A stretch of 13,027 bases of DNA from contig WRIF01000011.1 of the NCBI GenBank assembly GCA_009782865.1, positions 1-13,027 on the forward strand, written 5' to 3'. Positions 1 to 6,015 of the stretch are shown here, piece by piece; position 1 is the first letter of the stretch; each line of letters begins with the position of its first letter. The notes beneath the pieces are model-generated. The model did not search any database. It was given only the letters and a program-made list of their open reading frames with translations, and was not told where the DNA came from. Made by a program: the position numbers and the translations under genes. Source of the DNA: Promicromonosporaceae bacterium (GTDB taxonomy: Bacteria > Actinomycetota > Actinomycetes > Actinomycetales > Cellulomonadaceae).

Positions 1-1
1 C

Positions 2-574
2 GAGTCCCGCCACAACCTGCACTATTGGCGGGGCGACGATTGGTGGGGGATCGGCCCCGGCGCGCACTCCTACCTCCGTGGCCCGGTATCCCCGCCACCC
101 GCCCCGCCGGCTGGAGGTGCTCCCACCTCGCCGGTTGATGCAGCCCCCGCCTCGCTGGTTGAGGAGCGATCCGCAGGATCGCGTCTCGAAACCAAGAGCC
201 CTCCAAAGACCCGCACCCAAGCCGCCACGGGCTCCCGCTGGTGGAACGTCAAGCACCCGCGCCGTTACGCCGCCCTGCTGACGGCGGGGGAACTGCCGAT
301 AGAGGGCCGGGAGACCCTCACCGCCGCCGATGACGCCCTAGAGCGGGTGATGCTGCGGCTGCGGCTGCGTGAGGGACTGCCGGTGGAGGCGTTGTCGGAG
401 GCGGGCCGCGCGGCGATCCCCGACCTGATCGCGCAGGGCCTGATCACTCTGGGCCCAATCGATGACCCCGCCGTCGCAGGCGCAGACGGCACCGGCGGCC
501 CCGGGCACCGAATAGTCCTCACCCGCCGGGGCCGCCTTCTGGCCGATGCGGTCACCCACGAGTTGACTGGGTGA
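2..574 (+). CDS. hemW: HemW, radical SAM heme chaperone, C-terminal part (5' end cut by window)
   Basis: Reading in frame 2 from the window edge gives 190 residues and a TGA stop. The fragment opens with SRHNLHYWRGDDWWGIGPGAHS, which matches the HN-x-x-YW and GIGPGAHS region after the radical SAM core of HemW (oxygen-independent coproporphyrinogen-III-oxidase-like proteins). RWWNVKHPRRY then leads into the HemN_C-type helical domain (LRLREGLPVEAL and following). HemW binds heme and delivers it to target proteins; it is usually not an active coproporphyrinogen oxidase. The CX3CXXC cluster motif lies outside the window. Odd feature: about 50 Pro/Ala/Ser/Thr-rich residues sit between GAHSYLRG and RWWN, where relatives have only a few. 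The family call is firm; the protein's N-terminus is unseen. Confidence 0.9.
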   Translation, partial: ESRHNLHYWRGDDWWGIGPGAHSYLRGPVSPPPAPPAGGAPTSPVDAAPASLVEERSAGSRLETKSPPKTRTQAATGSRWWNVKHPRRYAALLTAGELPIEGRETLTAADDALERVMLRLRLREGLPVEALSEAGRAAIPDLIAQGLITLGPIDDPAVAGADGTGGPGHRIVLTRRGRLLADAVTHELTG

Positions 575-598
575 GGGTTGCTGGCAACTCGGGAACTC

Positions 599-616
599 GG
601 ACGGCGATTGCCGTCC
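599..616 (+). terminator. Hairpin after hemW, candidate terminator
   Basis: A perfect 7-bp inverted repeat (GGACGGC, loop GATT, GCCGTCC) begins 25 nt after the hemW stop. A smaller dyad, GTTGC-TG-GCAAC, lies at 577-588. No T-tract follows, so this would be a U-less hairpin of the kind often seen in actinomycetes. The terminator role is inferred from position and stem quality. Confidence 0.4.
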
Positions 617-651
617 CGAAGCCACTCGGTGCAACAGGACAGTCTCTTCGG

Positions 652-660
652 TGGTACACT
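652..660 (+). promoter_or_regulatory. Extended -10 element for leaderless vapBC transcript
   Basis: TGG followed by TACACT (655-660) forms an extended -10 ending 6 nt before the ATG at 667, so transcription would start at or within a base of the start codon. GAGG at 662-665 is one base from the ATG, too close to serve as a Shine-Dalgarno sequence. GGTGGT (650-655) and ACCACC (673-678) form a 6-bp inverted repeat around the hexamer and start site. That is a possible operator for VapB autoregulation, but it is short and unproven. Confidence 0.5.
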
Positions 661-666
661 TGAGGC

Positions 667-912
667 ATGCCCACCACCTTGCCGCGCACCCAGGTGACCC
701 ACACCCCGGACGTCGAGCGCGCCCTTCAGGTGGCCCACACCCGCTGGCCGGACGAGAGTCGCGCCAGCGTGCTGATAGCGCGGCTGGCCGCCGAGGGAGC
801 GGATGTCGTCGCCCAGCAGGTTCGCCCCTCCGAGCGCCTGCTCACCTTCTCGTCCAGGTCGGGTAGAACCCTGACCACGCAGGCGGTGCTGGACGCCCAA
901 AATGAGGAGTGA
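667..912 (+). CDS. vapB: VapB-like antitoxin of a VapBC toxin-antitoxin pair
   Basis: This 81-residue protein opens with MPTTLPRTQVTHTPDVERAL, a beginning typical of small actinobacterial antitoxins encoded directly before PIN-domain toxins. Residues 1-50 hold a short strand and helices (VERALQVAHTRWPDESRASVLIARLAAEG) that would form the DNA-binding, dimerising part. The C-terminal tail would block the toxin's active site. Its stop codon lies inside vapC: the vapC ATG starts at 902, giving an 11-nt overlap and implying translational coupling. The start has no Shine-Dalgarno sequence and a -10 hexamer 6 nt upstream, so a leaderless message is likely. The assignment rests on size, sequence style and pairing with VapC. 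Confidence 0.8.
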   Translation: MPTTLPRTQVTHTPDVERALQVAHTRWPDESRASVLIARLAAEGADVVAQQVRPSERLLTFSSRSGRTLTTQAVLDAQNEE

Positions 913-1327
913 ACTGCCGGACGTGAACGTTCTGGTCGCATTGTGCTACACCGATCACGAACACCACGGCCTTGCCCGGCAGTGGTTCGACGCCGTTGGG
1001 ACATTTGGCACCACCCCCATCACAGAGGTCGGCCTGATCCGCTTGCTGATGAACCCGGCCGTCACCGACGCCGACCTCACCTATGCCGACGCCGCGGCGG
1101 CACTGTCTAGGCTGAGAGCCGACGAGCGTTGGGAGTTCTGGCCTGACCTGTCCTCGTTGCAGGCTCCTCTGGTTGACACCTCGTCTATCCGAGGATTCCG
1201 GCAGATGACCGACCTGCATCTGCTCAACCTGGCCGCTGGGAGGGGTGGGACTCTGGTCACGCTGGACCGCAAGCTGGCGGGTTCGCTGGGGCGGACGGAT
1301 CGAACCCACCTGCGGGTGCTTGGGTGA
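902..1327 (+). CDS. vapC: VapC-family PIN-domain ribonuclease toxin
   Basis: This 141-residue PIN-domain protein has the expected four acidic residues: Asp7 (LPDVNVLVAL), Glu42 (ITEVGLIRLL), Asp104 (MTDLHLLNLA) and Asp122 (LVTLDRKL). They would bind Mg2+/Mn2+ in the active site. VapC toxins cleave RNA, often tRNA or rRNA, when freed from VapB. The length is normal for the family and no active-site residue is missing, so the toxin looks intact. It overlaps vapB by 11 nt and has no clear ribosome site of its own, so its translation probably depends on vapB. The RNA target cannot be read from sequence. The pair sits between hemW and a DUF3097 gene as a compact unit. Confidence 0.88.
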   Translation: MRSELPDVNVLVALCYTDHEHHGLARQWFDAVGTFGTTPITEVGLIRLLMNPAVTDADLTYADAAAALSRLRADERWEFWPDLSSLQAPLVDTSSIRGFRQMTDLHLLNLAAGRGGTLVTLDRKLAGSLGRTDRTHLRVLG

Positions 1328-1351
1328 GGGAGTCCGAGCGTTGAGGCCTGG

Positions 1352-1370
1352 GCGTAGGGATGCCCTACGC
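1352..1370. terminator. Hairpin between convergent vapC and DUF3097 gene
   Basis: GCGTAGGG (1352-1359), loop ATG, and CCCTACGC (1363-1370) make a perfect 8-bp stem midway between two converging genes, and it includes the DUF3097 gene's stop codon (1365-1367). No T-tract lies on either side. A bidirectional U-less terminator is inferred from position. Confidence 0.45.
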
Positions 1371-2219
1371 GGTGACAAAGTCGATCAGGGCCTCGACGCG
1401 GGATAACAGCGCGGGTTCCAGGTCGCGGTACGACGTGACGGCCCCCAGGATTCGCCGCCAGCCGGCGGCCACATCCGCCTGGGTGGCCGCCGGCCAACCC
1501 AGGGCGCGCAGCGTGCCCACCTTCACGTCGGTCCCTCGCGGGATCACCGGCCAGGCGGCCAGCCCCAGCCGCGCCGGCTTCACCGCCTCCCACACATCCA
1601 CGTAGGGATGCCCCAGGATTTCGACCGACCCTGCCGGCACCGAGGCCAGAACCGCGTCGGCGACGCGCCGCTCCTTGGAACCGGGCACCAGGTGATCGAC
1701 GAGCACGCCCACGCGCCGGCCCTGCGAGGGGGCGAACTCCGCGAGCCGCTCGGCCAGGTTGTCGACGCCATCGAGCATTTCGACCACCACCCCCACCTCG
1801 CGCAGGTCGTCTCCCCACACCTTCTCGATGAGTTCGGCGTCGTGGCGTCCCTCCACCCAGATGCGCGAGGCGCGGGCGGTGCGCGCCGGGGCGGGTGCCG
1901 CGGCCAGGCGGGAGCCCGAGGCCGAGTGGGTGGCCGCCGGTGCCGAGGCCTTGAGCGGGGGCGTGAGGGTGACGGGCTGGCCGTCGATCCAGAAACCCGG
2001 CCCGAGGGGGAAGGAGCGCAGGGCGCCGCCGCGCCCCTCCAGCACCACCAGGTGGACGCCGCCGCTCTTCTCGACCCGCACCACGGCGCCGACAAACCCG
2101 CTCTGCACCTCTTCGACCACCCGGCCGGTGGTGGCGGGAACCGGCCGCGAGGTCGGCCGCGAACGGTGGTGCGCCGAGGGGGTTCCGGTGAGCACGTCGG
2201 ACCCGTAACGATCAGCCAT
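1365..2219 (-). CDS. DUF3097 family protein
   Basis: This 284-residue protein belongs to the actinobacterial DUF3097 family. The N-terminus MADRYGSDVLTG, the segments VEEVQSGFVGAVVRVEK and IWVEGRHDAELIEKVWGDDL, and the segments GVLVDHLVPGSKE, ILGHPYVDVWEAVKP and SSRVEALIDF-like C-terminus (SRVEALIDFVTA) are hallmarks. No biochemical role is established. The EGRHD and DHLVPGS segments resemble acidic metal-binding loops, but that is inference. A small-residue linker (about residues 88-112) separates the N-terminal domain from the conserved core. The frame extends upstream to 2303, but I start at the ATG at 2219 because family members begin with RYG(S/P)D near the N-terminus. There is no Shine-Dalgarno sequence; a -10 hexamer lies 7 nt upstream. 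DUF3097 genes often lie near hemW, so vapBC may have inserted between them. Confidence 0.85.
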   Translation of the reverse strand: MADRYGSDVLTGTPSAHHRSRPTSRPVPATTGRVVEEVQSGFVGAVVRVEKSGGVHLVVLEGRGGALRSFPLGPGFWIDGQPVTLTPPLKASAPAATHSASGSRLAAAPAPARTARASRIWVEGRHDAELIEKVWGDDLREVGVVVEMLDGVDNLAERLAEFAPSQGRRVGVLVDHLVPGSKERRVADAVLASVPAGSVEILGHPYVDVWEAVKPARLGLAAWPVIPRGTDVKVGTLRALGWPAATQADVAAGWRRILGAVTSYRDLEPALLSRVEALIDFVTA

Positions 2220-2226
2220 GGGCGGG

Positions 2227-2232
2227 AGCGTA
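2227..2232 (-). promoter_or_regulatory. -10 hexamer TACGCT for leaderless DUF3097 transcript
   Basis: On the minus strand TACGCT ends 7 nt before the ATG at 2219, and no purine-rich ribosome site is present in that gap. No convincing -35 box was seen. It fits the TANNNT pattern at other starts in the window. Confidence 0.35.
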
Positions 2233-2292
2233 CTGAACTTACAGCGACACCTTGGGCGCCTCGCCGCGCACGCCGCCCCCGCGAGGATCAAA

Positions 2293-3777
2293 ATGGGACA
2301 CATGAGTGATCAAACGGCGCCGCAGCAAATGTCTCGCCTCAGCCAGAAGGCGCATCGCAAGGCGATCGGACTGGCCGTCTCGGCGGCGGTCGGGGGCTTC
2401 CTGTTCGGCTTCGACTCCTCGGTGATCAATGGGGCCGTCGACGCGATCGAAAAGCGCTTTGCCATCAGCGCCGCCGTTACGGGATTTGTGGTGGCCATCG
2501 CCCTGCTGGGCTGTGCGCTCGGCGCGTGGCTGTCCGGACGCTTCGCCGACCGGTGGGGTCGCACCAAGGTGATGGTTGCCGCTGCGGTGGTGTTCTTCAT
2601 TTCCTCGGTGATGGCCGCCTTCGCCTTCAGCTCATGGGACCTGGCGCTGTGGCGCTTCATGGCCGGTGTCGGCATCGGTATCGCCTCCGCGGTGGTTCCT
2701 GCCTACATCGCAGAGATCGCCCCCGCCGCGATGCGCGGCCGCCTGGCCTCGCTGCAGCAACTGGCCATCACCCTCGGCATCTTCGCCGCCCTCCTCTCCG
2801 ACCAGGTGCTGGCGCACCTGCCTCATCCCGCGGCAACCCCGTTGGCGGCGGGCACCATCCTCGGGCTGGCCGCCTGGCGCTGGATGTTCCTGGTCTGCAT
2901 CATCCCCGCCACCGTCTACGGGGTCTTGGCATGGCGGATGCCGGAGAGTCCGCGCTACCTGATGGCCAAGGGCGAGGTCGGCAAGGCGCGCGAGGTGCTG
3001 GCAGAGGTGATCGGTGACCCCGCCGAGGTCCAGCGGCAGTTCACTGAGATCGAAAACGCCATCGGAGCCGACCTGGACCTGGCCGGCGCCAAGCACCCGC
3101 TGCGGGAGAACCGCCCGGGCAGGCATGGTTTCTTGGGCTTGCGGCGGATCGTGTGGATCGGCATCGGCCTGTCGGTGTTCCAGCAGTTTGTGGGCATCAA
3201 CGTGATCTTCTACTACTCCACCACGCTGTGGAGCGCGGTCGGCTTCACCGAGAGCGATGCCTTCATGATCTCCACCCTGACCTCGGTGACCAATGTGGTG
3301 GTCACCTTTGTGGCCATCGCCCTGGTTGACAAGATCGGCCGCAAACCGCTGTTGCTGATCGGGTCGGCGGGCATGACCGTCTCCCTGGCGGCGATGGCGC
3401 TGGCCTTCCTGCAATCCACGGTGGGCACCGATGGCAGTCGCGTGCTTCCCTCGGGGTCGGCCTGGGGCCTGATCGCGCTGGTGGCGGCGAACCTGTTTGT
3501 CGTGTTCTTCGGCGCCACCTGGGGGCCGGTGGTGTGGGTGTTGCTCGGCGAGATGTTCCCCAACGCGATCCGGGCCGCCGCCCTCGGCGTGGCCGCCGCC
3601 TTCCAGTGGATCGCCAACTTCGCCATCACCATGACGTTCCCGCCAATCTTGGCCGGCCCCGGCCCGTCGTTCGCCTACTTCATGTACGCCGCCTTTGCCG
3701 CCCTCAGCTTCTTCTTTGTGCTGGCACTGGTGCGTGAGACCAAGGGTCGGCAGCTGGAGGAGATGTCCGACGGCTAG
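2293..3777 (+). CDS. Sugar porter family MFS transporter (proton/sugar symporter type)
   Basis: This 494-residue, 12-helix inner-membrane protein belongs to the sugar porter branch of the major facilitator superfamily (GalP/XylE/AraE relatives). Signatures in order: helix 1 GGFLFGFDSSVINGA (residues 34-48); the loop 2-3 motif GRFADRWGRTK; PESPRYLMAKG after helix 6; QQFVGINVIFYYS in helix 7; DKIGRKPLL between helices 8 and 9; WGPVVWVLLGEMFP in helix 10; and a C-terminal RETKG where PETKG is usual. The likely substrate is a hexose or pentose, unidentified. Start choice: GAGGA (2283-2287) lies 5 nt before the ATG at 2293; the ATG at 2302 (MSDQTAP) is an alternative three residues shorter. It diverges from the DUF3097 gene. 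No sugar-metabolism gene is adjacent. Confidence 0.92.
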   Translation: MGHMSDQTAPQQMSRLSQKAHRKAIGLAVSAAVGGFLFGFDSSVINGAVDAIEKRFAISAAVTGFVVAIALLGCALGAWLSGRFADRWGRTKVMVAAAVVFFISSVMAAFAFSSWDLALWRFMAGVGIGIASAVVPAYIAEIAPAAMRGRLASLQQLAITLGIFAALLSDQVLAHLPHPAATPLAAGTILGLAAWRWMFLVCIIPATVYGVLAWRMPESPRYLMAKGEVGKAREVLAEVIGDPAEVQRQFTEIENAIGADLDLAGAKHPLRENRPGRHGFLGLRRIVWIGIGLSVFQQFVGINVIFYYSTTLWSAVGFTESDAFMISTLTSVTNVVVTFVAIALVDKIGRKPLLLIGSAGMTVSLAAMALAFLQSTVGTDGSRVLPSGSAWGLIALVAANLFVVFFGATWGPVVWVLLGEMFPNAIRAAALGVAAAFQWIANFAITMTFPPILAGPGPSFAYFMYAAFAALSFFFVLALVRETKGRQLEEMSDG

Positions 3778-3780
3778 ACT
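3775..3780 (+). promoter_or_regulatory. -10 hexamer TAGACT overlapping the transporter stop codon
   Basis: TAGACT begins with the TAG stop of the transporter gene (3775-3777) and ends 8 nt before the GTG at 3789. No Shine-Dalgarno sequence is present. It would allow separate leaderless expression of the downstream pair. No -35 box was recognised. Confidence 0.35.
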
Positions 3781-3788
3781 CCTGGCCT

Positions 3789-4127
3789 GTGACTGCGCTT
3801 ACTGAACCCGTTGAACGTCAGCTGGTGGCCTACAACCGCCGGGACGTTGCCGCCTTTGTGGAGAACTTCTCGGCCGACTGCCTGATAGAGGACGGCGCCG
3901 GCCGGGAGTTGATGCGAGGGCGGGAGGCGATGCGGGAGTCTTACGGCAAGATGTTCGCCGCCTCGCCTGACCTGCACTGTCGCGTGGTTTCTCGCATCGT
4001 GCTCGACGAGTATGTGCTCGACGAGGAGCGCGTCACCGGCCGCGCCGGCATCGAGGGCGAGGGGCATGTGGTGGCCGTCTACCGGGTGGAGGAAGATCAG
4101 ATCACGCACGTTCGCTTCCTGCGGTGA
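3789..4127 (+). CDS. SnoaL-like / NTF2-fold protein
   Basis: This 112-residue protein starts at GTG. The pattern of an N-terminal helix (VERQLVAYNRRDVAAFVENFSADCLIEDG), then GREAMRESYGKMFAASPDLHCRV, then alternating strands ending VVAVYRVEEDQITHVRFLR is characteristic of the SnoaL-like/steroid-delta-isomerase-like NTF2 fold, a cone-shaped single domain with a ligand pocket. Members range from cyclases and isomerases to non-enzymes, so no reaction is assigned. The GTG is chosen because it begins the domain and has a -10 hexamer 8 nt upstream. Its TGA overlaps the start of the next gene (TGATG), so the two are probably co-translated and may act in one pathway. Confidence 0.75.
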   Translation: MTALTEPVERQLVAYNRRDVAAFVENFSADCLIEDGAGRELMRGREAMRESYGKMFAASPDLHCRVVSRIVLDEYVLDEERVTGRAGIEGEGHVVAVYRVEEDQITHVRFLR

Positions 4128-4654
4128 TGGCGGGAGCCGAGGCGGGGTTCGGCAGGGCCTGGCTGGCGCCGTTGCCTGTGCGACGGCTGATTGGCTGGTG
4201 CTCCCGCACGGCCTGGTTCCGCCGGGTGGGCCCGCGCCTCATGCCCGGCCTGGAGCGGTTCTTGGGCTGGCTCACGCGCGGCCGAATGGTGACATCGGGC
4301 CTGATCATGCCATCGTTGGTGTTGTACACCGTGGGGGCGAAGAGTGGGCACCGCCGCGTCACGGAGCTAATGTGCGTTCCCGATGTTGCCGCCGACGGGA
4401 GTCAGACCCTACTGATCACGGGCTCCAATTTCGCCGGCGTCAACCATCCGGGTTGGACCTACAACCTGCTCGCCACCCCGGCCGCCGAGATCGACTATCG
4501 CGGCCATCGCTTCAAGGTGACCGCCGTGCCGGTGCCTGACGTCGAACGCGAGCGGGTCTGGGAGGTGCTCCAGGCCCAGTGGCCAAAGTATCGAGAGTAT
4601 GAGGTGGCCTCGGGGCGGAAGCTGCGCATCTTCCGACTGCGCGCCGTGACCTAG
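4127..4654 (+). CDS. Ddn-type (DUF385) F420-dependent nitroreductase family protein
   Basis: This 175-residue protein matches the deazaflavin (F420)-dependent oxidoreductase family typified by mycobacterial Ddn. Visible family features are LVLYTVGAKSGHRRVTELMC (residues 65-83; K72, S73 and G74 fit the cofactor phosphate-binding segment), LLITGSNFAGVNHPGWTYNLLATP, and a C-terminal WPKYREYEVASGRKLRIFRL stretch. Such proteins use reduced F420 to reduce quinones or other small molecules, usually at the membrane. The N-terminal 50 residues are basic and tryptophan-rich. The start is ATG at 4127 inside the TGATG overlap with the SnoaL-like gene; a GTG at 4124 would add one residue. The substrate is unknown. 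No F420 biosynthesis gene is in the window. Confidence 0.85.
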   Translation: MAGAEAGFGRAWLAPLPVRRLIGWCSRTAWFRRVGPRLMPGLERFLGWLTRGRMVTSGLIMPSLVLYTVGAKSGHRRVTELMCVPDVAADGSQTLLITGSNFAGVNHPGWTYNLLATPAAEIDYRGHRFKVTAVPVPDVERERVWEVLQAQWPKYREYEVASGRKLRIFRLRAVT

Positions 4655-4828
4655 GCGCGGAACTCGCTCCGCAATAGCGGGGGCTGGGTGGGAGGCGTGG
4701 AGGCTTCGTGCGGCGAGGACGATCATCTCGGTGTGTCGCCTACTTGTGTCGTCTGCCGGGTTGCGGGCGGCTTCTGAGGGGGCGCAGGGGGAAGTGGCTC
4801 TGGGGTTCGGCTGCCTGTTCGGGGGCGG

Positions 4829-5053
4829 GCTAGTGTTGATGGCCTGGATCAGTTGGGCGTAGTCGTTGGTGCCGCGCAGGTTGAAGTCCACTTGATACAG
4901 CGCGCATAGCGATTGCATGTGAAGCTTTGTGCCGTCTGTGGTTCTATCGAAACGGCGGGACATGAAGTGGGCGCGGCCGCCGCCTGCCGTGACGGCGCCG
5001 ACCAGGTGCCCCCAGGCGTTGACCTGGACCAGTTGGACCGGTTGGTAGGTCAT
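4829..5053 (-). pseudogene. hipA: hipA remnant (kinase toxin with large internal deletion)
   Basis: From an ATG at 5053 the minus strand encodes MTYQPVQLVQVNAWGHLVGA, resembling the extreme N-terminus of HipA-type Ser/Thr kinase toxins. At about residue 24 it jumps directly to GRAHFMSRRFDRTTDG and KLHMQSLCALYQVDFN, a segment that lies deep in the HipA kinase domain. HipA homology ends near residue 75 (QLIQAINTS, about 4829). The reading frame then runs on without family resemblance, partly antisense to the Ddn-like gene. Missing are the nucleotide-binding loop region and the catalytic and C-terminal parts of a protein usually near 400-440 residues, so kinase activity is not expected. The start still overlaps the hipB stop as ATGA, the normal hipBA arrangement. 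Sequence from 4655 to 4828 shows no gene I recognise. Confidence 0.8.
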
Positions 5054-5352
5054 CGGGAGCGTACCCTTCGCGGCCTGGCGGGCTTGTTTGCCTGCTGGCG
5101 GAGCAGTTCCATTGGTGATGGCCCCTGGCCGCTGGGCGCCAGCTGGTTGAACCATTCTTCTCGCCCGAGTTCACGCACTACGGCAACCAGGACGGGCAGG
5201 GAGACCGGCTGGCCATTTTCCAGGCGGGAAAGGGCCTGGGTGCCGACGGAGGCCCTGTCCGCCAAGACTTGCTGGGTCCATCCAGCATGAATCCGCAGTT
5301 CGCGTACCTGCTCACCCAGGGGGGCAAGCACCTCGGTCACATCCCTGATCAT
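5050..5352 (-). CDS. hipB: HipB-like XRE-family antitoxin/repressor
   Basis: This 100-residue protein has a Cro/C1-type helix-turn-helix at residues 11-66: LGEQVRELRIHAGWTQQVLA, then ASVGTQALSRLENGQPVSL. A C-terminal tail follows with SPMELLRQQANKPARPRRVR. That SPxELLR plus basic tail is typical of the small antitoxins encoded just before HipA kinases. It would bind its own promoter as a dimer and normally neutralise HipA. The gene appears intact, but its partner downstream is a deletion remnant, so it may persist as an orphan transcriptional regulator. The stop overlaps the hipA start (ATGA). It starts at ATG 5352 with no Shine-Dalgarno sequence. A hexamer TAGGTA (5364-5359) ends 6 nt before the ATG, a weak fit to the leaderless pattern. 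Confidence 0.82.
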   Translation of the reverse strand: MIRDVTEVLAPLGEQVRELRIHAGWTQQVLADRASVGTQALSRLENGQPVSLPVLVAVVRELGREEWFNQLAPSGQGPSPMELLRQQANKPARPRRVRSR

Positions 5353-5358
5353 GACCGT

Positions 5359-5421
5359 TACCTACCACAAGTCACATGTTAACAACGCTTTCGCTCTTGT
5401 TTCATGACTTGTCACATGTTA
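5359..5421. promoter_or_regulatory. Repeat-rich operator candidate upstream of hipB
   Basis: GTCACATGTTA occurs twice in direct orientation, at 5371-5381 and 5411-5421, exactly 40 bp apart. ACAAGTCA (5367-5374) and TGACTTGT (5405-5412) form a perfect 8-bp inverted repeat across the same interval. TGAC-TT-GTCA (5405-5414) is a local dyad, and AACAA (5381-5385) with TTGTT (5397-5401) is another. The cluster overlaps where the hipB promoter should be: TAGGTA as -10, and TTGTTA at 5385-5380 as a possible -35 with a short 15-bp spacer. It resembles a multi-site operator for the HipB dimer; this is inference. Confidence 0.5.
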
Positions 5422-5485
5422 CGTTCGAGAGTTACGGCCTCGGCCCGCCTCTTCTGATCGGCCGCCCGGAAGCCAGTCCAGCCGC

Positions 5486-5491
5486 TAGAAT
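5486..5491 (+). promoter_or_regulatory. -10 hexamer TAGAAT for leaderless GNAT transcript
   Basis: TAGAAT, a close match to the TATAAT consensus, ends 8 nt before the ATG at 5500. GGAAG lies between them, but too near the ATG for a standard ribosome site. No good -35 box was seen. Confidence 0.45.
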
Positions 5492-5499
5492 GCGGAAGT

Positions 5500-6015
5500 A
5501 TGAGCGCCGTTGCCAGGCCCGTCGCCGATTCAGCGTTGTTGGGGGAGCGGGTGCGGCTGCGCCCGATGCGGGCCGAGGACGCCGCGGTGTTGAATGAGAT
5601 AGTGCGTGCCCCCGAGGTTGCCAGGTGGTGGGATGCCACCGACTTCACCGTCGACGAGGGCGAGGCCTTCACGATCCTCATTGGCGAGGAGGTGGCTGGC
5701 TGGATCGGCTGGCACGAGGAGACCGACCCGGACTACCGTCACGGCGGCCTGGACGTGTTCCTGGCTCCCGAGTTTCACGGCCGCGGCCTGGGCCGTGAGG
5801 CGCTGATCCTCGCGGCCCGCTGGCTGTTCACCGAGCGCGGCCACCACCGCCTGACCATCGACCCGGCCGTCGCCAACAGCCGGGCAATTGCCACCTACGA
5901 GTCGATTGGGTTCCAGCCCGTCGGTGTCATGCGCCGCTACGAGCGGGCCGCCGACGGCACCTGGCACGATGGCCTGCTCATGGACCTGCTGGCCGAGGAG
6001 TTAGTGTCCGAATGA
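5500..6015 (+). CDS. GNAT family N-acetyltransferase
   Basis: This 171-residue single-domain acetyltransferase has the N-terminal VRLRPMRAEDAAVLNEIVRAPEVARWWD, typical of RimJ/RimL and aminoglycoside-6'-acetyltransferase-like GNATs. The acetyl-CoA pyrophosphate-binding loop is GRGLGREAL (residues 94-102). Motif B is NSRAIATYESIGFQPVGVMRRYER, followed by GTWHDGLLMDLLAEEL at the end. It transfers acetyl from acetyl-CoA to an amine. The resemblance to AAC(6')-type enzymes does not prove aminoglycoside resistance, and the substrate is unknown. Its TGA overlaps the ATG of the next gene (ATGA at 6012-6015), so it is co-translated with a DUF488 protein. Confidence 0.88.
   Translation: MSAVARPVADSALLGERVRLRPMRAEDAAVLNEIVRAPEVARWWDATDFTVDEGEAFTILIGEEVAGWIGWHEETDPDYRHGGLDVFLAPEFHGRGLGREALILAARWLFTERGHHRLTIDPAVANSRAIATYESIGFQPVGVMRRYERAADGTWHDGLLMDLLAEELVSE

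Noticed and set aside
265..900. Long minus-strand open frame opposite hemW and vapB.
   Set aside because: It is Arg/Ser/Pro-rich with no domain, and both plus-strand genes are well supported.
2220..2303. 28-residue N-terminal extension of the DUF3097 frame.
   Set aside because: It overlaps the divergent transporter start, and family members begin near RYG(S/P)D.
4657..4672. Hairpin GCGGA/TCCGC after the Ddn-like gene as a terminator.
   Set aside because: The stem is only 5 bp and no T-tract follows, too weak to call.
4409..5155. Single 248-codon minus-strand frame taken as one gene.
   Set aside because: Only residues encoded at 5053-4829 resemble HipA. The first part overlaps hipB in another frame and the last part is antisense to the Ddn-like gene.
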